Below, piece by piece: positions 53,777 to 62,881 of a DNA stretch of 64,000 nt (within the stretch, counting starts at the first letter, position 1; every line of letters starts with the position of its first letter). The notes below the pieces were generated by a model that saw nothing but the letters and a program-made list of their open reading frames with translations, did no database searches and was not told where the DNA came from. The translations under genes were made by a program, and so were the position numbers. The stretch covers positions 3,360,973 through 3,424,972 of the forward strand of contig NZ_CP012159.1 of assembly GCF_001189295.1 (NCBI RefSeq). Direction: 5' to 3'. Source of the stretch: Chondromyces crocatus (lineage in GTDB: Bacteria > Myxococcota_A > Polyangia > Polyangiales > Polyangiaceae).

Positions 53777-55714
53777 GTGAAGATCGTCCAGTCCGACGAC
53801 GTCCGGGGATGGTTCACCCGGACGGCCCCCCTGTCCGAGCTGCTGCGCTCCATCGGGGAGCGGCAGCTCGAAGGCAGCTACATCGAGCGGGTGGTGGGGA
53901 TGCCACTCCACCTGCGCTTCCTGGTGGAGAGGCTGTCGCGTGAGCGGCTCGCCCAGGGCAAGAGCCCGGACGTCCCCGCCGCGGCGCTGGATTCGATCCC
54001 GTTCCACGCGCTCTGCACCGGCTTCTTCTTGCCGCTCAGCGTGATGGCGCCCGAGCGCGCGGTGCAACTCTTCGGGCTGCGCGTCCCGCCGCCACCCGAC
54101 ACGGCGGGAAGGGAAGCGCTGCTGGGGAAGCTGCTGGGCAAGAACCTCGGGCTGAGCGCGGAGCAGAAGATCGCCTGCATCCTGGGAGACCCCTTCATGG
54201 GGCGCCCGAGCACGTTCCGCCGCGACAGCCTGGTGCGTTTGCTGATGAGTGTGCAGCTCATCGGCTGGCGCGAGGTGCTCGATCAGCTTTCGGCTGTGGG
54301 TGATGTGGCGGTGCTGTTCGCTGCATCGCGACCGAACCCGATAGGGCAGCCCCCCTTGACGGCGGCCGAGGTGCTGGAGGTGCTGCGCCTCCTGCCCGAC
54401 GAGCGGCGCAACGCAAAGTTCGAGATCTTGCGGGCGCTGTTCGGGCGGTGCGGGAAGGTCGAGGCGTACTTCCTGGCGAAGCTGCTGCTCCGGAAGGCAG
54501 GCTTCGGGTTCGACTACCAGGGGCCACTCATCGCGCGGATGCTGGGCGGCGCCTACGGTGCCTCCGAGGAGCTGGTGTCCCACGCCATGGCATTGACCGA
54601 CGCCTTCCATGTCGCGCGCGTGCTCTCGCAAGAGGGAGCGGCAGGCCTGAAAAAGATCCAGCTCCAGCCACTGGTCCCCGTGCGTCCGGCGCTCGCGAGC
54701 GGCTCGACCGACGAGCTCAAGAAGTTCCCGGTGTGGGTGGAGCGCAAGTACGACGGCATACGCCTCATGCTGCACAAGTCGACGGACGCTCGTGGCTCGA
54801 TGCTCTGCGGCGCGTACACGCGCAACCGTGGGGACTGGCTGGAACTCGTCCCCGGGCTCGACATGACGATCAAGAGCTTGCCCGCCCAGAACGCGATCGT
54901 GGATGGCGAACTTCACGGCACGGTGATCGATCTGGCGGGACCGCGGCCGGCCACCGTGTACGAGGTCTACGCTGCCTTGCAGGGCGAGCGGGCGACGCCG
55001 GTGAGCCTGAAGTACGCGGCGTTCGACGTGATCTACCTGAACGGCCGGGACCTGACGGGCCTGCCGCTCTCGGAGCGCAGAACGTGGCTGTCGATGCTGG
55101 TGACGCCTGTCTCCGGGATGCCCTTGCCCGTACCTGTGGGCATGGCCGACGGACAGCTTGCGACGACCCGCGACGACGTGAGCCGGCTCTACCACCACTT
55201 CCGGGCGCAGCGGTACGAGGGGATCGTGGTCAAGGATCTGGAGGGCCGCTACCGCCTCGCCGAGCGCGACCCGAGCTGGCTCAAGCGAAAGCCCGAGATC
55301 ACGCTGGATCTGGTGCTGATCGGCGCGCTGCCAGCCGTGACCACCAAGGAGCGCGTGGGGGCCTTCGGCTCCTATGTGATCGCTGCCCGTGGCGCCGAGG
55401 GCTTCGAGGACGTCGGTGATGTGGCCGGGGTCGACCGGGAGCGAGACGCAGAGATCCAGGGAGAGATCCTGCGCGAAGGGCTCCTCACGGGGCGACGCAT
55501 CGAGCGCAAGAGCGCCTCGGGGGCGCGGGCCGGATACGAGCTGCGGCCTCACATCGTGGTGACCGTGAAGTTCGAGGGAATCGCGCGTGACTCGGAGGGG
55601 CGCTTGACCCTCCGGGATCCGAAGATCGCGATGCTGCGAGCGGACAAACCCGCTTCGGAGGCGGACAGTGTGAAGGCCCTCGAAGAGGTGTACCTGAGGC
55701 AGCGGGTCGGGTAG
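53777..55714 (+). CDS. ATP-dependent DNA ligase, three-domain type
   Basis: A 645-aa protein from GTG 53777, four bp after the ATPase stop. The N-terminal DNA-binding helical domain covers residues 1-300 (GDPFMGRPSTFRRDSLVRLL). The nucleotidyltransferase carries the adenylated Lys in VERKYDGIRLMLHKS (KxDG, near 327), AIVDGELHG (motif III), YAAFDVIYLNG, YEGIVVKDLEGRY (motif IV) and WLKRKPEITLDLVLIG (motif V). An OB-fold follows. This layout is that of archaeal/eukaryotic-type ligases and differs from NAD-dependent LigA. It seals nicks with ATP; the partnership with the RecA-like ATPase suggests repair. Confidence 0.93.
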   Translation: MKIVQSDDVRGWFTRTAPLSELLRSIGERQLEGSYIERVVGMPLHLRFLVERLSRERLAQGKSPDVPAAALDSIPFHALCTGFFLPLSVMAPERAVQLFGLRVPPPPDTAGREALLGKLLGKNLGLSAEQKIACILGDPFMGRPSTFRRDSLVRLLMSVQLIGWREVLDQLSAVGDVAVLFAASRPNPIGQPPLTAAEVLEVLRLLPDERRNAKFEILRALFGRCGKVEAYFLAKLLLRKAGFGFDYQGPLIARMLGGAYGASEELVSHAMALTDAFHVARVLSQEGAAGLKKIQLQPLVPVRPALASGSTDELKKFPVWVERKYDGIRLMLHKSTDARGSMLCGAYTRNRGDWLELVPGLDMTIKSLPAQNAIVDGELHGTVIDLAGPRPATVYEVYAALQGERATPVSLKYAAFDVIYLNGRDLTGLPLSERRTWLSMLVTPVSGMPLPVPVGMADGQLATTRDDVSRLYHHFRAQRYEGIVVKDLEGRYRLAERDPSWLKRKPEITLDLVLIGALPAVTTKERVGAFGSYVIAARGAEGFEDVGDVAGVDRERDAEIQGEILREGLLTGRRIERKSASGARAGYELRPHIVVTVKFEGIARDSEGRLTLRDPKIAMLRADKPASEADSVKALEEVYLRQRVG

Positions 55715-55725
55715 GCGCGTCTGCT

Positions 55726-57111
55726 CTACATCGACAGACCGAGGGAGAGCTTGGCCATCTGGGCGATGACCGTGGCGTCACTCGCGACGGAGGTGAGCAG
55801 CGGCGTGAGCGCCGTCTCCAGGGGAGTGACGTCCGGGTAGTCGAGGATGCGCGCCATGCTGTGCGCCGCCTCGCAGGTGAGCTCTTGCTCGGTGGCGAGG
55901 GCGACGGATGCGGCCGCTCCGATCCGGCCCTCGGCGGCAGGGAACGCTGCCTGGCAGAGCGCCTCGAGGACCTCCTGCGCGAGGTTCGGGAGCAGGCCGA
56001 CCTCGGCCAGCGCGGTGCGCGTCAGGAGAGCAGCGAGTGTGGCTGCCTCGGCGCGCAGTGCATCCATCACCAGCGAGCCGAGGGCGCCTTGCCAGCGCGT
56101 GACTTCCTGGGCGCGGCTCGCCTCGAACTCTCCGGCTGGCGCCTCGGAGACGGGGAGGAGCTGAGCGAGCAGCTCGGTCGTGGCCTCGTCGAGTGGCACC
56201 TGTCGGATCGTGAGCAGGTCGTGCGTGCGCAGAAATCCGAGGAGCAACCGCGTCGTCGCGTCGCGCAGCAGCGGGGAGAGAGACGCTCCGATCTCCGTGG
56301 TCGTGGCCCCTTTCGGTGGGACGACGGAGGCGGTCACGGCGCGCATGCTGCTCGAGACCGAGCGCCTGCGCTGCGAGACCGAGGCGGGGCCCGAGCGGAG
56401 GCCGACCGACGAGGGAGGACCAGGGATGCTACCTGGTTGCTGGGGGCCGAAAGGCGGGATGCCGCTGGAAGGGATGCCGCTGGAAGGGATGCCGCTGGAG
56501 GGGATTCCGCTGGAGGGGACGACGCTGGGCGATACGTTGCTCGGCGGGATGACGCTGGGCGACAAATTGCTCGGAGGGATGACGCTGGGTGAGAGCGCGC
56601 TTGGCGGGATGACGCTGGGCGAGAGCGCGCTCGGTGGATAGGAGACACTTGGCGGAGCGTAGGTCGCGCTCGGTGGATAGGGGGTGACGCCGCTCGGGGG
56701 AGGTGCCGTCGCCGGCAGGCGAATGTCGCCCGCTGCGCCTGGTGGAGGCAGGGTGGAGGCGCGGCGTCGAACGTTGGTGCTCAGGTCTCCAACGACATGG
56801 AGCGCTGCCAGGTCCATGTTCCGGATCGGGGGCAAGCCGATGGGGAGCCGCATGGTCAACGTGGCGACGATGCTCTGCTCGTTGCCGAGCAGATCCTCGT
56901 GACCGGGCACCTCGTGGAAGAGGAGTTCCGCCAGGTGAGCGCAGCGATCTGCGGCCTCGTCCGCGGCGGCTTGTGTCAAGGCATCTCGAAAATGGACGGT
57001 CAGCTTGGCGCGGACCCGACGGTTGTCGCGGGTCTGTGCCGTGACGACGCGCGAGGCGCTCTCCACCTCGGCGAGGTCCCGCCCGAACGGCCAGAATCCC
57101 ATGCCGACCAT
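55726..57111 (-). CDS. Hypothetical protein with N-terminal SPFH-like stretch and Pro/Ser repeat linker
   Basis: A 461-aa protein from ATG 57111 (ATG 57102 is an alternative). Residues 1-105 (FWPFGRDLAEVESASRVVTA, then RRVRAKLTVHFRD) resemble the strand-rich start of SPFH/membrane-scaffold or motor-associated proteins, with low certainty. Residues 120-250 are repeats of SVIPPSALSP and SSGIP units, visible as 15- and 36-bp DNA repeats near 56450-56640. The last 170 residues are helical and acidic (LGSLVMDALRAEAATLAALL) and lack Trp apart from one. No signal peptide. Function unknown. It converges on the ligase gene with 11 bp between stops. Confidence 0.7.
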   Translation of the reverse strand: MVGMGFWPFGRDLAEVESASRVVTAQTRDNRRVRAKLTVHFRDALTQAAADEAADRCAHLAELLFHEVPGHEDLLGNEQSIVATLTMRLPIGLPPIRNMDLAALHVVGDLSTNVRRRASTLPPPGAAGDIRLPATAPPPSGVTPYPPSATYAPPSVSYPPSALSPSVIPPSALSPSVIPPSNLSPSVIPPSNVSPSVVPSSGIPSSGIPSSGIPSSGIPPFGPQQPGSIPGPPSSVGLRSGPASVSQRRRSVSSSMRAVTASVVPPKGATTTEIGASLSPLLRDATTRLLLGFLRTHDLLTIRQVPLDEATTELLAQLLPVSEAPAGEFEASRAQEVTRWQGALGSLVMDALRAEAATLAALLTRTALAEVGLLPNLAQEVLEALCQAAFPAAEGRIGAAASVALATEQELTCEAAHSMARILDYPDVTPLETALTPLLTSVASDATVIAQMAKLSLGLSM

Positions 57112-57230
57112 TGTGGCGCGAACAGGGGGTCGCGCGCGAGATTCTAGCTCGCTCGTCCTCCGGAGAGGGACGTCGTGTTCATGAACCTGACGTCCGTCCA
57201 GGCCGGGTGTCTGGCAATCGGTGGCGCAAC

Positions 57231-58745
57231 CTACCAGCGAGGAGGGGGGATGCGCGCAAGCTCCTCCGCCACCTTGCTGGCGTCTCGCGGACGACCCTCT
57301 GGATCCTTCGACAGCATCCGGTCGAGCAGATCGCTGAGCGCCTGAGGAAGGGTCGGATCGATCGAGCGGGCAGGGGGAACTTCCTGGCTGACCACCGCCA
57401 GCAACTTCGTCACCACATCATCTCCGAGGAACGCTTCACGGCCCGTCACGCACCGGAAGATCACACATCCCAGAGAGAACACATCAGCACGGGCATCGAT
57501 CGACGTCTTCCCGCGCGCTTGCTCGGGCGCCATGTAGCCTGGCGTGCCGATCATGTCCCCTGGTGTGGTGAGCTGATTGCCGTCGAGCGTCGGCCGAGAG
57601 ACCCCGAAATCGAGCAGCTTGATCTGCTCGACGTCGCCACCAGGGAGGAACAGGTTGGTCGGCTTGAGATCCCGGTGAATGATCCCGTGAGCATGCGCAA
57701 CGCCGAGGGTGGCGGCGACGCGCAGCCCGAGCGCGAGGCTCTCGGCGAGGGTGAGCGGCGGCTCGCGCCCGAGGCGTTTGGCGAGGCTCTCGCCTTCCAG
57801 CCATTCGGTCGCGAGGAAAGTGTTGCCGGCTTCGTCGGTCCCATGGGCCACGTAGGCGACCACGCCCGGATGGTTGAGTGCTGAGAGGATGCGGGCCTCG
57901 CGTTCGAAACGCGCCTCGTCGCGCTCTGGCCCCTCGCGCAGGAGCTTCAGTGCGACGTGACGCCCCGTGACCCGGTCGAGCGCGACATGGATGTCGCCGC
58001 TCGCGCCCGAAGCCGCTCGACGCTCCAGCTCGAAGCGCCCTGCGATGACCTCACGCGCTCGCACGGAGTTTCGCGGGCTGCTCGTCGGGGACACCGCGGA
58101 CCGAGGACCCGCGCTCGAAGGGATGGGCGTCTGCGCGCTCGGTGATACGCCTGCAGATGGAAGCGTGCTGGCGGTCGACGGCATCCGTGGCCCTGGACTG
58201 GCGACTGTGGGGGCCAGGGCCATGAGCGGGGGAGGCGGTGCAGGAGGCTCCCTGGCAGGGCCCTGAGCCACCCCTGTCTGCGCAGCGCGGTTGGCGCGGA
58301 AGAGTTCGTTGACGAAGGCGAGGACGTCGTCCCGGTGGTGACGGACCCAGAATTCGTGCTGAAACACAGCTTTCACCGTGAGATCGGGACCGATGACGAA
58401 GGTGGCCCGACGCGCCACGCGAAGAATGGGTCGCAGCACGCCCCACGCTTTGCAGACATGGCGGTCCGGGTCGGGGACGAGCGGGAAAGGGACCCGCATC
58501 TTGCCTGCGAATTTGCACTGCGTGGGCATGCTGTCGGTGCTGATGCCGACGAGCTTCGCCCCGGCGAGCATCAGCTCGAGGTAGTTCTCGCGGAAAAGGG
58601 TGGTCTCTGCGTTGCAGTTGGGGGTGAAGGCCTTCGGATAGAAGAAGACCACCGTGCAGAGCCCCCCCTGCGCCGAGAGCACGAAGCGCTGACCGTCACT
58701 CGCGAGGGCGTCGATATCCGGAGCGCGCTCACCGACCTGGAGCAT
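57231..58745 (-). CDS. Peroxiredoxin (AhpC/TSA-Bcp type) fused to a Ser/Thr protein kinase
   Basis: A 504-aa protein from ATG 58745. Residues 1-150 are a peroxiredoxin: VGERAPDIDALASDG, peroxidatic Cys44 in YPKAFTPNCNAETT, further Cys at 30, 77 and 98. A Pro/Ser/Ala linker (165-235) leads to a Hanks kinase (240-500): KLLREGPERDEARFEREAR, IIHRDLKPTN, LLDFGVSRP, GYMAPEQARG. The glycine loop reads AASGASGDIHVA, lacking the first Gly of GxGxxG, but the catalytic Lys, Asp and DFG remain. No membrane helix. A natural reading is a peroxide-sensing kinase, in which oxidation at Cys44 alters kinase output. That is inference; a fusion with two separate tasks is possible. Confidence 0.88.
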   Translation of the reverse strand: MLQVGERAPDIDALASDGQRFVLSAQGGLCTVVFFYPKAFTPNCNAETTLFRENYLELMLAGAKLVGISTDSMPTQCKFAGKMRVPFPLVPDPDRHVCKAWGVLRPILRVARRATFVIGPDLTVKAVFQHEFWVRHHRDDVLAFVNELFRANRAAQTGVAQGPAREPPAPPPPLMALAPTVASPGPRMPSTASTLPSAGVSPSAQTPIPSSAGPRSAVSPTSSPRNSVRAREVIAGRFELERRAASGASGDIHVALDRVTGRHVALKLLREGPERDEARFEREARILSALNHPGVVAYVAHGTDEAGNTFLATEWLEGESLAKRLGREPPLTLAESLALGLRVAATLGVAHAHGIIHRDLKPTNLFLPGGDVEQIKLLDFGVSRPTLDGNQLTTPGDMIGTPGYMAPEQARGKTSIDARADVFSLGCVIFRCVTGREAFLGDDVVTKLLAVVSQEVPPARSIDPTLPQALSDLLDRMLSKDPEGRPRDASKVAEELARIPPPRW

Positions 58746-58787
58746 GTCTCGCCACTCTGCCGCAACTCGGTTCCGGCGTCGACAAGC

Positions 58788-60266
58788 TCAGCCATCAATC
58801 CCGAGGCGCTTGAGTCGATAATACAGCGTCGTCCTCTGCACACCCAGGTAACGGGCCACCTCCGCCTTGTTCCCGTTGCAGCGTGCCATGGCGGTGAGCA
58901 GCTCCTGACGCTCGTACTCTTCGAGGGAGGCGCTCAGGTTGGAGGCGGGGCCCCCCTTTCCGGAGATGCTCGATGGAGGCGGGACCGAAGCGGATACTGG
59001 CGATGCGGTGTCGGTCTCGACCAGAGGCGAAGGCGCGAGCAGGGGTGGGCGAGGGGTGTACGCGAGATGCTCGGGCTGGATCACGTCACCACGCGAAAGG
59101 ATGGCGGCACGCTCGATGACGTTTTCCAGCTCCCGCGCGTTGCCTGGCCACGCATACGCCTTGAGCTTGGCGATGGCCTCTTCCGAGAGCGAGGTCGCTG
59201 CTCGGGCGTTTCGCCGCGCATACTTCCGGAGAAAATGCTCGGCCAGCATGGGGATGTCCCCGGGTCGCTCACGGAGAGGTGGGAGCCGGATGGGAAAGAC
59301 GCTGAGGCGCGTCACCAGCTCCGGGAGCACCTCGCCTCGACCCCACGTCTCGGAGAAACTCGTCGTCACCGCGAGGACCACCCGCACATCGACGCGGAGC
59401 GTGTCCGTGGCGCCAATCCGCTCCAGCTGACCGTCGCTGAGGAACCGGAGGAGCCGCGCCTGGAGCGATGAGGTCAGCGGCCAGGGCTCGTCCAGGTAGA
59501 TGGTCCCCCCGTGGGCCAGCTCGAGCCGTCCAGCCCGATCCCCGAAGGCCCCCTCGAATGCGCCACGACGCCAGCCGAACAGCTCCCGCTCCAGCGCCTC
59601 ACCGCGGAAGGCAGCACAGGTCACCCGCACGAAGGGCTGCTCTTCGCGCGAAGAGCCCACGTGAATGGCGCGAGCGACCACGTCTTTCTCGCTGCCCTGC
59701 TCCCCCTCGATGAGTACGTGCGTCGACGTGCTCGCGACTTCCGCGATGCTGGTCGTGACCTGCTGGAGGGCCCGGCTGTCACCGACCAGCTCCCCGAAGT
59801 CGATCGGGTCACGCTGCTCGCGCTCGAGATACCCTCGGTAGAGCGCGAGCTGCTCGCGCAGCCGGCGGTTCTCTCGCTTCGTGGAGAAGACCTGGATCCC
59901 TTGCCGGATGATGGCGGTGAGCTCCTTGGAGTTCCAGGGCTTCTGGATGTACCGATCCACCGCGCCCGAGTTCACCGCGTCGACGAGCACCTGGATGTCC
60001 GCGTAGGCCGTGAGCAGGATGCCGAAGGCGTCCGGCCGCCGCTGTTTCGCTCGCTCGAGAAAGTCGATGCCCGCCATGCCCGGCATGCGCTGGTCGCTGA
60101 GGATCACCGCCGGATCGATCCGGTCGAGCATCTCCAGGGCTTCCACCCCTCCGCGCGCGTAGTTGAGCCGGAACGAGCGCCGGAAAGTGAACCGAAATGC
60201 GTCGAGGTTGTCCTGTTCATCGTCGACGACGAGGACGTCGAAGCTGCTCAAATCGAGATCGAGCAT
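58788..60266 (-). CDS. NtrC-like response regulator with degenerate AAA+ motifs
   Basis: A 492-aa protein from ATG 60266 (GGGGGGAA upstream). The receiver (1-125) has VLVVDDEQDN, Asp58 in ILSDQRMPG and Lys in IQKPWNSKE. The AAA+ domain (155-390) has Walker A GEQGSEKD (188-195), where the usual GxxGxGK has lost its last Gly, and GAFEGA (235-240) in place of GAFTGA, the sigma-54-contacting loop. Walker B (GGTIYLDEP) and the FPIRLPPLRERPGDIP block remain. A Fis-type helix-turn-helix ends it (NGNKAEVARYLGVQRTTLYY). It may therefore bind DNA without activating sigma-54. It is divergent from frr. Confidence 0.88.
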   Translation of the reverse strand: MLDLDLSSFDVLVVDDEQDNLDAFRFTFRRSFRLNYARGGVEALEMLDRIDPAVILSDQRMPGMAGIDFLERAKQRRPDAFGILLTAYADIQVLVDAVNSGAVDRYIQKPWNSKELTAIIRQGIQVFSTKRENRRLREQLALYRGYLEREQRDPIDFGELVGDSRALQQVTTSIAEVASTSTHVLIEGEQGSEKDVVARAIHVGSSREEQPFVRVTCAAFRGEALERELFGWRRGAFEGAFGDRAGRLELAHGGTIYLDEPWPLTSSLQARLLRFLSDGQLERIGATDTLRVDVRVVLAVTTSFSETWGRGEVLPELVTRLSVFPIRLPPLRERPGDIPMLAEHFLRKYARRNARAATSLSEEAIAKLKAYAWPGNARELENVIERAAILSRGDVIQPEHLAYTPRPPLLAPSPLVETDTASPVSASVPPPSSISGKGGPASNLSASLEEYERQELLTAMARCNGNKAEVARYLGVQRTTLYYRLKRLGIDG

Positions 60267-60526
60267 AGGCGGTTCCCCCCGTAGCCCTACTACACTTGGC
60301 GCCGGGCGGGGTGATGCGCCGGCCTGTGTCAAGACCCACGCGGACATCCCCTGAAGGAGAAGGTTCCTCGGAGGCATCCTCACCCCGCCAAAGGCCGTGC
60401 GAGACAGCGCGTCTTGTCAGCGCCGGGGTCGATTTCTACGCCGGTCCAGAAATCCGCGGTAAGCTCCGCACCTGCCTGGGAGGTGGGCGGGGCTCGGTGA
60501 GCTCCACCGCAAAGGAAACGGGGATC

Positions 60527-61084
60527 ATGCTCGAGGACGTCATCAAGGATCTGCGCGGCGCGAACGAAAAAGCCATCGAGGCGCTCCGCCGCGATCTATC
60601 GAAAGTACGGACGGGGCGCGCCCACGCCGGCATGCTCGACAGCATCCGGGTGGACTATTACGGCGTGCCGACACCACTCACCCAGATGGCGACCGTTGCC
60701 GTCCCGGAGCCTCGCCTGATCACCGTCAAGCCCTGGGAAAAAGGCCAGACCAAGTTCGTGGAGAAGGCCATCCGGGAGGGCGATCTCGGGTTGAACCCTC
60801 AGGTCGACGGCGAGTTCATCCGCATCCCCATCCCGGCGCTGACGGAAGAGCGGCGCAAGGAGATGGTCAAGCTCACCAAGCGCAACGGTGAGGAGTGCAA
60901 GGTCGCCGTTCGCAAGAACCGCCGTGACGCGAACGAGATGATCGACACGCTCGACAAGGACGGTGAGGTGAGCGGCGACGAGGCAGAGCGCGCCAGAAAA
61001 AAGGTGGAAGAGGTGATCGCCGAGTCCATCAAGCAGGTGGACGCCATCATCGCCTCCAAGGAAAAGGAGATCCTGGAGGTGTGA
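60527..61084 (+). CDS. frr: Ribosome recycling factor
   Basis: A 185-aa protein from ATG 60527 (AAAGGAAACGGGG upstream). The signature stretches RTGRAHAGMLDSIRVDYYG and GEFIRIPIPALTEERRKEMV are present, the latter leading into the long-helix bundle. With EF-G it splits the ribosome after termination. Normally it follows pyrH; here pyrH is absent upstream and the neighbours are a regulator and a phosphatase, so the usual tsf-pyrH-frr order is broken. Length matches the family exactly. Confidence 0.97.
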   Translation: MLEDVIKDLRGANEKAIEALRRDLSKVRTGRAHAGMLDSIRVDYYGVPTPLTQMATVAVPEPRLITVKPWEKGQTKFVEKAIREGDLGLNPQVDGEFIRIPIPALTEERRKEMVKLTKRNGEECKVAVRKNRRDANEMIDTLDKDGEVSGDEAERARKKVEEVIAESIKQVDAIIASKEKEILEV

Positions 61085-61164
61085 ACGGCCGTGCTGCATG
61101 CTTCAGTTCCTGGGGCAACCCCCCACGGAAGCTGATGGCAGCGGCCTGACACATATCCGGACAC

Positions 61165-62136
61165 ATGAAACGAAACGTCGTCCCGACCCTCCGACCCGGA
61201 GACATCCCGAGGAATCACGAGGTGCTACGTGCTGTCGCTTCAGGGCTGACCGACGTCGGCCTCCAGCGGGATCACAACGAGGACAGCTATGCCGTGCTGT
61301 CCGAGTATGATCTCTTCATCGTTGCCGATGGCATGGGAGGACATCGCGCTGGAGACGTTGCCAGCCGGATGGCCACCGAGTCGATCGCCGACTTCTTCCG
61401 GACCACCGCCCGCGAGGACGCGACCTGGCCCTTCCACTTCGACACGAGCCTGTCTGAAGAGGAAAACCGGCTGGTCGCGGGGATCCGGGTCGCAAACCGG
61501 CAGATCTTCGAGCGGAGCCTGCGCTCACGCGACTGCGCTGGCATGGGGACGACGGTCGTCGGCGCGCTCTTCTCTCGAAAGAAGAACCGCCTCTACGTCG
61601 GGCATGTCGGAGACAGCCGCGCGTACCGCGTACGCGGTGGACTGATCGAGCAGCTCACCAGGGATCACTCCCTGTTCAACGACTACATCGCCGCCATGCC
61701 CGACCTCACCGAGGAGCAACGGGCCGAGCTGCCCCGCAACGTCATCACCCGCGCGCTGGGCATGCAGGACAATGTGGTCGTCGACCTGATGAGCGACGAT
61801 CCCCAGATCGGTGACGTCTTCCTGCTTTGCTCGGACGGGCTGAGCGGCATGCTCGCGGACGAGCAGATCCTCGAAACGGTCCAGTCGACAGGAGACGTGT
61901 CCGAGATCTGTCGCCGGCTCGTCACGCGCGCGAACGAGCATGGAGGTGACGACAACATCACCGTCCTGGCGATTCGCTTCCAGGAAGAGGGTGCCCTTCC
62001 GGATCCTCTGGATGCTCCCACGGAGCCCGAGGGCGTCGCGATTCATGCCTCGGACTTGCAGGCGGCAAGCGAACAGGTCACGCCCACGGCGCCCATCGCC
62101 GCCCCGACGCGACAGTCTCCCCCCGACGAGTCCTGA
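61165..62136 (+). CDS. PP2C-type Ser/Thr protein phosphatase
   Basis: A 323-aa protein from ATG 61165. PPM motifs: VGLQRDHNEDSYAV with metal-binding Asp, LFIVADGMGGHRAGDVASRM (metal Asp and Gly), TTVVGALFSRKKNRLYVGHV, GDSRAYRVR, LLCSDGLSGML, and GGDDNITVLAI with the third metal Asp. The C-terminal 45 residues are a Pro/Thr/Ala tail. No transmembrane helix. It removes phosphate from Ser/Thr kinase targets and would be the natural counterpart of the two kinase fusions nearby, which is suggestive only. It follows frr by 80 bp. Confidence 0.94.
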   Translation: MKRNVVPTLRPGDIPRNHEVLRAVASGLTDVGLQRDHNEDSYAVLSEYDLFIVADGMGGHRAGDVASRMATESIADFFRTTAREDATWPFHFDTSLSEEENRLVAGIRVANRQIFERSLRSRDCAGMGTTVVGALFSRKKNRLYVGHVGDSRAYRVRGGLIEQLTRDHSLFNDYIAAMPDLTEEQRAELPRNVITRALGMQDNVVVDLMSDDPQIGDVFLLCSDGLSGMLADEQILETVQSTGDVSEICRRLVTRANEHGGDDNITVLAIRFQEEGALPDPLDAPTEPEGVAIHASDLQAASEQVTPTAPIAAPTRQSPPDES

Positions 62137-62217
62137 GTCCCCCCCAGCGCTGACCGACCAGGCCGCTGCGCTCGACGCTCGAGAGCGCAGCGCTCGCGGT
62201 CTGTCGCGCTCAGCGCG

Positions 62218-62802
62218 TCACTCTTCCTCTCCCAGATCGCAGTTCTCGAAGAGCACGTAGCTCTCTCCGAGCGCGCAGACGCTGCCCTGAAGGTGGTTCA
62301 TCTTCGGGCACGAGAACACGAGCCAGGCCTTGCCACCGCTGACGCGCTGGTCGTCGGGACGCTCGTCCGGGAACCAGAAGTCGCACGGCTCATCGGCGTC
62401 CGAGTTGACGCTGCCTGCCTGGAGTTCCTTGGAACGGAAGGTGACGCTGCCCTTCGCCGGGGCGGCGCGCGATGCGCTCGAAGAGAGCGACGAGACGGTG
62501 ACGGCGAGAATGTTCAGATCCTGCTGGATGCGCCCCTTGACCAGGTAGGTGCCCGAGCCGGAGACGGTGCATTCCACCGAGGCGCCATTCTGTCCGTCGG
62601 AGATTTTTTCCCCCGGATCCGTCGCGGTGGGTGAGCCGACCTGCGCCCGGTGCGTGTTGAGCTGACACTCCGCGGGCGGGCTATCGAGCCACTGGACGTC
62701 GAAGCCCCCCCTGGGCGTCGGCGGAGGCGGATCACTGCACCCGTAGGCGAAGAGCGAGGCGATTCCGAAGACGGGGATGAGAGCGATGCGGGGCAAGCTC
62801 AT
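62218..62802 (-). CDS. Lipoprotein of unknown function with Cys-rich mature part
   Basis: A 194-aa protein from ATG 62802 (MSLPRIALIPVFGIASLFAY) with GGAGCG upstream. The lipobox FAYGC gives the modified Cys near residue 22. The mature part begins with a short Pro run and is strand-rich (YLVKGRIQQDLNILAVTVSS); six further Cys probably form disulfides (PAECQLN, VECTVSG, PCDFWFP, FSCPK, SVCALG, ENCDLG). Similar small lipoproteins are common in this group of bacteria. No enzyme motif. It converges on the phosphatase gene with 81 bp between them. Confidence 0.75.
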   Translation of the reverse strand: MSLPRIALIPVFGIASLFAYGCSDPPPPTPRGGFDVQWLDSPPAECQLNTHRAQVGSPTATDPGEKISDGQNGASVECTVSGSGTYLVKGRIQQDLNILAVTVSSLSSSASRAAPAKGSVTFRSKELQAGSVNSDADEPCDFWFPDERPDDQRVSGGKAWLVFSCPKMNHLQGSVCALGESYVLFENCDLGEEE

Positions 62803-62881
62803 GACGCGCTCCAAGATGCCAAGGGCGGCACAGACACGCCGCCTCCAGCTTGTAGCGCACTCGGGTCTGGCCGAGCAAACC

